DNA from: Epiperipatus broadwayi
Taxonomy: Eukaryota; Onychophora; Udeonychophora; Euonychophora; Peripatidae
Reading direction: 5' to 3'
Length of the DNA: 64,000 bases
NCBI GenBank assembly: GCA_028023455.1
Contig: JAQFVV010013347.1
Span: 85,720 to 149,719 of the forward strand
Shown: positions 63,861 to 64,000 of the stretch, one piece after another
How the letters are laid out: each line of letters starts with the position of its first letter
Position numbering within the stretch: position 1 is the first letter of the stretch
Notes under the pieces: model-generated
Told to the model about the DNA's origin: nothing
Database searches by the model: none
Seen by the model: the letters and a program-made list of their open reading frames with translations, nothing else
Program-made: the position numbers and the translations under genes

Positions 63861-64000
63861 TTCAAAATAATTTTATTTGACCTATAAGTGATTACAAAAA
63901 AAAAAAAAAAATAAAATAAAAAAATAACAAGAAATATCTAGTCGAGGTTACAGGGTGGTATATACAGAGAAGAAATGATTCAAAAGTCAGTAGAATATAA
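63861..64000. other. A+T-rich end with poly-A run
   Basis: Poly-A at about 63896-63911 followed by (ATAAAA)-like sequence. No feature was recognised up to the window edge. Confidence 0.5.

Overview
The window is a very A+T-rich (about three quarters A+T by eye), gene-poor stretch of animal nuclear DNA. No complete host gene could be established. It holds long non-coding tracts, many microsatellites, and a dense set of decayed mobile elements. The organism is most likely an invertebrate metazoan: Penelope-like elements with GIY-YIG domains, RTE-type LINEs, a tRNA-derived SINE, a hAT element and hammerhead-ribozyme repeats occur together. I cannot name the species.

Layout. 0-8.4 kb: a broken zinc-knuckle ORF1/Gag (minus), a 76-bp tandem repeat, a foldback element (family A) next to an ATT/ATC microsatellite, a family-B arm, a tRNA-derived SINE with target-site duplications (TSDs), and a Penelope-like element (PLE) remnant with inverted flanks. 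8.47-14.24 kb: a nearly complete LTR retrotransposon with 2.1-2.3 kb LTRs, a broken gag only, and a G-rich polypurine tract, inserted into a (TA)n run. 14.8-17.0 kb: two inverted PLE RT/GIY-YIG remnants. 18-21 kb: a Tc1-like end, a near-perfect palindrome and a LINE RT fragment with a 65-bp internal duplication. 21.4-32.8 kb: family A, B and C foldback elements carrying hammerhead ribozymes, plus another LINE fragment and two more PLE fragments. 33-44 kb: mostly unique-looking A+T DNA with weak gene signals (a possible untranslated exon at 35.75 kb on minus, and a CCAAT/TATA pair at 40.2 kb). 44-51 kb: two RTE copies, two more SINEs and a 2.2-kb hAT element. 52-64 kb: more hammerhead and foldback fragments, a LINE RT remnant on minus, local tandem duplications, and a probable first exon of a Merlin/ISXO2-like transposase near 63 kb.

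The most interesting content is a group of short elements (families A, B and C) with shared architecture. Each has long inverted arms, and most have a small type-I hammerhead ribozyme or its relic within or at the inner end of the arms. Where insertion edges can be read they are flanked by 8-16 bp direct repeats. Variable TSDs indicate retroposition rather than cut-and-paste transposition. The ribozymes have a palindromic, loopless stem III (AUACGUAU in one type, ACUAGU in another; a third relic has ACCAGCUGGU), which in known hammerheads favours cleavage as dimers. The window also carries at least five PLE fragments, and PLEs are known to carry hammerheads, so PLE machinery is a reasonable but unproven candidate for mobilising these elements.
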